64,000 bases of DNA, from contig CAKUOX010000005.1 of assembly GCA_934670175.1 (NCBI GenBank), positions 4,022-68,021 on the forward strand, given 5' to 3'. The stretch comes from an uncultured Clostridia bacterium. Lineage in GTDB: Bacteria; Bacillota; Clostridia; Christensenellales; Aristaeellaceae. The notes below the pieces were generated by a model. The model had not been told where the DNA came from. It ran no database searches and was given only the letters and a program-made list of their open reading frames with translations. The translations under genes and the position numbers were made by a program. This document shows positions 60,636 to 64,000 of this stretch, piece by piece (the stretch's first letter is position 1; each line of letters starts with the position of its first letter).

Positions 60636-62027
60636 CTAGCGCTCAAAGTAGAGAATGTACTCATCTTCGTCCAGGTAGCGCAGGATCATGGCATCATCAT
60701 CAGTCAGGCTCAATTCGATATACCCGAGGGAACCGGCTGGCACGAGCTTTCCATCGGTCAGTCGGGCGCTGCCTTCAGTATGATCCGCTTCGCCATCGAT
60801 GAGGGTATCTATCTTTATCCAACCGTTTGAAATGGAGATCGTCCATTCAGAATCGAATATGTCGGGTGCGAATCGAAGGCCGTCCGTTTCGATATGCGTG
60901 CAAGTCCATAAGCCGTCAAAATCCCGAACATCTGCAGCGTAGATGCAGTTGTTATCCGTTTCAGACGTTTCTTTCGTTTCCTCCGCGCTATCCCGTTCAA
61001 ATATCATCTCACCGTCGTCGTCCAGCTGCAGGATCAGAGCGCCGCCGCGCAGCACAAATTCGATTGTCCCCGCTGAGTCGCCCAGCACGCCGCGGTCTGC
61101 GCCGGTGAGCTCCCAGTCGGCGTACATTTGGCCGTCGTCATCCAGATCCATATATAGCGTGCCGTCCCGGGATATGGTCAGACTGCCGGAAACGTCCAGA
61201 ATCTCCGCGCTGACCTCAGCTCCGTCGAAGAGCATCCCGGTCAGATACCAGTCTCCGGTAATATCCGTATCTGCATGGCTGCCGGACGGCTCGCCCTGGG
61301 TCGTGCCTGTATCTGTATGGCCGCCGGACGGTTCGGCCTGCGCCGCCCCCGCGTCGGCGTATTCGCTCAGTCGTTTCGTTTCGCCGTTCCAGTTCTCGTA
61401 CAGCGCCGTGACCTCCGCAATGTCCACCGCCAGATTGAGATTCTGCGCGTCCTCGTAGCTGGCGCTGGTCACGCCGATCACGCATCCGCGGTCGTCAAAC
61501 AGCACGCCGCCGCTGCTGCCCGAGGAAATGGGCGCGGTGAACTGTATCCAGGAAACGCCGTCCTCCTCATATATGGCGCTGATGTTGCCCAGAGACACGG
61601 TGTTGGTGATGCCGATGGGGCTGCCGATGGCCACGATGGGCTCGGCGCGCCTGAGCGCTTCGCCGTCGCTGAACGTCAGCGGGGTCAGATCCGTGGGGGA
61701 CATAAAGCCGCAGATGGCGATGTCCTTGACCTCATCCGCCACCAGCACTTTGGTTACCATGTACTCGTAACCGTCGTCGCTGTTGGCGACCATCCAGTCC
61801 GCATCCTCGATGACGTGGTAATTGGTCACGAGCGTGCGGTTGTCAAACGCCACGAAGCCGCTGCCGGTCGCCAGAAGCTCGTTATCGGCGTCGTACACCT
61901 CCAGCATCAGCACGGATTTGGCCGCGCGCTCAATGGCGTCCGGATCGGAAGAAAAGCCGGTTTCCGCCAGTGCGCAGGCGGGCAGGAGCAGGCACAGGGC
62001 CAGGATCGCCGCTGCAAATCTCTTCAT
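60636..62027 (-). CDS. Exported trypsin-like serine protease (HtrA-like) with C-terminal beta domains
   Basis: The 463-residue protein has a signal peptide (residues 1-21, LLLPACALAE) and a chymotrypsin-fold protease with His71 (TNYHVIED), Asp102 (VKDIAICG) and Ser172 (ISSGSSGG). No PDZ domain follows. A short tandem repeat, EPSGGHTDTG / EPSGSHADTD (about 230-256), is the linker, after which two similar beta-rich lipocalin-like segments start ITGDWYLTGMLFDGAEVS and FDGLWTCTHIETDGLRF. The Cys in the signal peptide (PAC) is not in a good lipobox. It probably processes or monitors proteins outside the membrane. Confidence 0.87.
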   Translation of the reverse strand: MKRFAAAILALCLLLPACALAETGFSSDPDAIERAAKSVLMLEVYDADNELLATGSGFVAFDNRTLVTNYHVIEDADWMVANSDDGYEYMVTKVLVADEVKDIAICGFMSPTDLTPLTFSDGEALRRAEPIVAIGSPIGITNTVSLGNISAIYEEDGVSWIQFTAPISSGSSGGVLFDDRGCVIGVTSASYEDAQNLNLAVDIAEVTALYENWNGETKRLSEYADAGAAQAEPSGGHTDTGTTQGEPSGSHADTDITGDWYLTGMLFDGAEVSAEILDVSGSLTISRDGTLYMDLDDDGQMYADWELTGADRGVLGDSAGTIEFVLRGGALILQLDDDGEMIFERDSAEETKETSETDNNCIYAADVRDFDGLWTCTHIETDGLRFAPDIFDSEWTISISNGWIKIDTLIDGEADHTEGSARLTDGKLVPAGSLGYIELSLTDDDAMILRYLDEDEYILYFER

Positions 62028-62049
62028 AATATATCGCCCTCCGTTGAGC

Positions 62050-62078
62050 ATTATATCATTTTGTTAACGCGGAGTCAA
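62050..62078 (-). promoter_or_regulatory. Sigma-A promoter of the protease gene
   Basis: On the minus strand TTGACT (62073-62078), 17-bp spacer, TATAAT (62050-62055). Confidence 0.85.
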
Positions 62079-62110
62079 TTATGTTGTCGAATTCCGACGG
62101 ACAAAGCTAA

Positions 62111-62145
62111 GCCGCGCTCACCGGCATTTTCCCGATAAGCGCGGC
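62111..62145 (-). terminator. Hairpin behind the metallopeptidase gene
   Basis: GCCGCGCT pairs with AGCGCGGC around 19 bases, 12 bp after the stop at 62157. Confidence 0.65.
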
Positions 62146-62156
62146 CATACGGGTTC

Positions 62157-62870
62157 CTATCCCACGCCCAGCTCGCTGCCGTGCGCCTTCAGCCATTTCT
62201 TCCAGTATTCATATTCGGGCATCTGCCCCTCCACCAGCCGCCAGAAGCGCGGCGAATGGTTGAACTCGATCAGGTGGCAGAGCTCGTGGATCACCACATA
62301 GGTCAGCGCCTCCTCAGGCGCCATAATCAGCTTCCAATTGAAATTCAGGTTTCCCTTCTGCGAGCAGCTGCCCCAGCGGCTGCGCTGATCGCGCACGGTG
62401 ACGCGGCCGTAGCGCACGCCCAGGCGCGGCGCATATTCATCCAGCCGCCGGCGGATGCGCTCCAGCGCCCGCCGCGACAGCGCCGCCTTCAGCGCGGCGC
62501 GCACGGCGTCTTCATCCTCGGCATGTGGCAGGGTCAGCGCGCATTCGCCGTCCGACAGCTCCAGCGATACCCGCGCGCCGGAAATGAGCCGCAGCGCGCA
62601 GCTTTTGCCCTCGATGCAGATGCGGCTGCCGGAGCGCAGCGGGTGCGCCAGCCGGTTTTGCGCCAGCTCCGCCTCGAGCCGCGCGTGCATGGCCAGTATT
62701 TCATCCATGCGCTGCGCCACCAGTGCGTCCACATCGCGCAAGCGCGCGCCCGTGGGCGCGTAAACCCGCGTTTCGCCGCCGGGCAGCGCCTTGATCAGCA
62801 CATCGCGGCGGGCGGAGCAGATCAGTATGTATTTCAGCGCGCGTTTTCCGCGCGAAACGGTTCGGATCAT
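62157..62870 (-). CDS. YgjP/DUF45 family zinc metallopeptidase
   Basis: The 237-residue protein has the DUF45 (WLM-like, YgjP) pattern: the conserved VRDQRSRWGSCSQKGNLNFNW (about 161-181) and the zinc motif VIHELCHLIEFNHSPRFW with HExxH and a third His. An N-terminal region resembles the usual VRSKRRKSV-type strand. The start at 62870 overlaps the stop of the actin-like gene (ATGA), so the two are coupled. The longer frame to 63716 is antisense chance coding. Confidence 0.87.
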   Translation of the reverse strand: MIRTVSRGKRALKYILICSARRDVLIKALPGGETRVYAPTGARLRDVDALVAQRMDEILAMHARLEAELAQNRLAHPLRSGSRICIEGKSCALRLISGARVSLELSDGECALTLPHAEDEDAVRAALKAALSRRALERIRRRLDEYAPRLGVRYGRVTVRDQRSRWGSCSQKGNLNFNWKLIMAPEEALTYVVIHELCHLIEFNHSPRFWRLVEGQMPEYEYWKKWLKAHGSELGVG

Positions 62871-63895
62871 CGCCGTCCGCTCTCGCGGGTAGTCGCCATG
62901 AAGGCGGCCTCGTAGCGGTCGGGCGAGCGCATGATCTCCACCAGACCGCGCACAGCGCATTTGCCCGGCGCATCCGCCACGCGGCAGGGAATGCCCAGCG
63001 TGTCGCCGATGCGCTTGTCCATACCCGGCATTTCCGCGCCGCCGCCCACCAGCACTGCGCCCGCGTCGTTCAGGTCGGCGCTCAGCTCCTCCGGCGCCAG
63101 CGACGCCACATGCGCGCACAGTCCGGCGATCTCGCTGACCACCTCTTCGCACGCGCGCAGCACCGGCGCGGTCTCCACGTCGAACGCCTCCGGCATGCGG
63201 CTTTCCATGCCGAAGCCGGTCATGTGCATGATGACGTCGGCAGGCGCGCGCTCCGGCAGCGCCGTACCCAGCGTGTTTTTGATTTCCCGCGCGGAATTCA
63301 TGCCGATGCGGTAACCGCTTTCGGCGCGCACGATGCGCTGTATGCGTTCGTCGATGCGGTTCATGCCGTAGGGAACGTAGCCGAATGCCGCCACGCGCCC
63401 CAATGTGAACAGCGTGCAGCTTATTTTGCCCGCACCGATGTCCACCACCAGCTTGCCTTCTGGCGCGGCCAGATCCAGTCCCGCGCCGATGGCCGCCGCT
63501 GCGTCCGCACGCACCAGCGCCGCTTCGCCCGCGCCCGCGTCCATGGCCGCCGCCATCAGCGCCTCCTGCTGCACGGGGCGCGAAAACGGCGCACAGGCAA
63601 TCATTGCGCCGAAGCGCTTCCTGCGGCTGATGAAATCCATGCGCTCGAATAGCCAGCGGAACATGCGGTCGGCGTAGAAATTGCTTTCGAGCACGCCGTC
63701 GCGCATCGGGCGGCAAACCTCCACGCCAGCACAGGCGCGCCCGTCGATGCGCGCCGCCGCGTCGCCGCAGCAGATGGGCATGTCGCCGCCCTCGCGAAAG
63801 GCCATGCGCGCCGCTTCCTCCAGCATTGCGCCCTCGCGGTATTCCGCCATGCGCACATAATCCGTGCCCAGATCGATGCCAACATCCCAGCGCAT
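62867..63895 (-). CDS. Divergent MreB/FtsA-like actin-fold ATPase
   Basis: The 342-residue protein opens with the actin-family phosphate-1 loop WDVGIDLGTDYVRMAEY (residues 3-19). KLVVDIGAGKISCTLFTLG (about 150-168) is phosphate-2, and GAVLVGGGAEMPGMDKRI is the adenosine motif. Overall layout fits MreB-like rod-shape proteins, but identity looks low and the protein is Ala-rich; PilM/FtsA-like roles are possible. GGAGGAACACAA precedes the ATG. It is followed by a metallopeptidase with a four-base overlap. Confidence 0.8.
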   Translation of the reverse strand: MRWDVGIDLGTDYVRMAEYREGAMLEEAARMAFREGGDMPICCGDAAARIDGRACAGVEVCRPMRDGVLESNFYADRMFRWLFERMDFISRRKRFGAMIACAPFSRPVQQEALMAAAMDAGAGEAALVRADAAAAIGAGLDLAAPEGKLVVDIGAGKISCTLFTLGRVAAFGYVPYGMNRIDERIQRIVRAESGYRIGMNSAREIKNTLGTALPERAPADVIMHMTGFGMESRMPEAFDVETAPVLRACEEVVSEIAGLCAHVASLAPEELSADLNDAGAVLVGGGAEMPGMDKRIGDTLGIPCRVADAPGKCAVRGLVEIMRSPDRYEAAFMATTRESGRR

Positions 63896-63928
63896 TTGTG
63901 TTCCTCCATCTCCGGTGAAATTATTCGG

Positions 63929-64000
63929 CTTGTCAAAAGGGCTTTTGACAAGCCTGGTGGACGGGGAAGCACGCTCCCCCGCCACTGCCACCCTCACCAG
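63929..64000 (+). repeat. Dispersed intergenic repeat, copy C (cut by window end)
   Basis: It begins with the hairpin CTTGTCAAAAG / CTTTTGACAAG (63929-63952), then GTGGACGGGGAAGC, GCTCCCCCGCCACTG and CACCCTCACCAG. Same orientation as copy B; it continues beyond the window. Confidence 0.88.

Noticed and set aside
62870..63716. Upstream extension of the metallopeptidase ORF (519 codons in total)
   Set aside because: The extra N-terminal part is out of frame over the actin-like gene; the real start is the ATG at 62870 with a four-base overlap.
1..64000. CRISPR arrays, tRNA and rRNA genes
   Set aside because: No regularly spaced direct repeats, cloverleaf sequences with CCA-ready acceptor stems, or conserved rRNA blocks were noticed on either strand by reading.

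Overview
The window reads as chromosomal DNA of a high-GC, Gram-positive, anaerobic member of the Clostridia. This is inferred from strong AGGAGG-type ribosome binding sites, sigma-A promoters, a CIRCE element, pyruvate phosphate dikinase, AddB, a HelD-type helicase, PlsY, a YitT protein and a DUF512 radical-SAM protein. A Christensenellales- or Oscillospirales-like gut bacterium fits, but no rRNA or tRNA gene is present to settle it. About 45 intact genes are packed on both strands. The host DNA is GC-rich, while two stretches are clearly AT-richer: about 1,200-1,640 and 23,340-27,420.

Layout. 1-6.4 kb: cytidylate-kinase-like protein, an AT-rich lipoprotein, an EFR1 ferredoxin-flavodoxin with a GNAT acetyltransferase, CIRCE-controlled Hsp20, a TIM-barrel protein, a secreted LCP protein and a Nudix hydrolase. 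6.4-16 kb: PfkB sugar kinase, DUF1385 membrane protein, LTA-synthase-type enzyme, a 43-residue lipoprotein with an L,D-transpeptidase, an L-fucose/L-arabinose isomerase homologue, and asnS. 16-20.2 kb: a decaying redox cluster (aldo/keto reductase, FMN reductase, broken iron alcohol dehydrogenase, broken LysR regulator, exported flavodoxin). 20.3-23.3 kb: C69 dipeptidase, mntP, VOC protein. 23.3-27.4 kb: an AT-rich prophage remnant. It holds head-closure and terminase debris and an apparently intact two-gene module of EcoRI-family adenine methyltransferase plus DUF262-HNH nuclease. A (CT)12 dinucleotide tract lies inside the methyltransferase 3' end. The remnant abuts the last third of an ABC exporter.

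28-37.5 kb: a 662-residue secreted protein, a YitT protein, and a tightly overlapping operon (HelD-like helicase, two FAD oxidoreductases, HAD-thiamine pyrophosphokinase fusion). 37.5-42.3 kb: a secreted SH3/glycan-binding protein, a complex multi-hairpin element, and a carbohydrate ABC importer. 42.4-51.2 kb: a membrane protein with a zinc ribbon, a kinase N-lobe remnant and six peptidoglycan-binding modules, a HAD-thymidylate kinase fusion, a COG2426 membrane protein and an AddB-like nuclease without adjacent addA. 51.3-56.2 kb: DUF512-der-plsY-xylulokinase. 56.4-64 kb: ppdK, patatin phospholipase, an HtrA-like protease, and a metallopeptidase with a divergent actin-like ATPase.

Themes are cell-envelope biology (LCP, LTA synthase, L,D-transpeptidase, peptidoglycan-binding receptor, actin-like ATPase), pentose/deoxyhexose use (isomerase, xylulokinase, PfkB kinase, sugar ABC importer, PPDK), and flavin/Fe-S redox proteins. 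The most unusual items are the dinucleotide tract in the methyltransferase-nuclease pair, the 38.66-38.92 kb palindromic element, a dispersed intergenic repeat family (three copies), and the domain fusions. Nothing was searched against databases: family names rest on motifs visible in the sequence.
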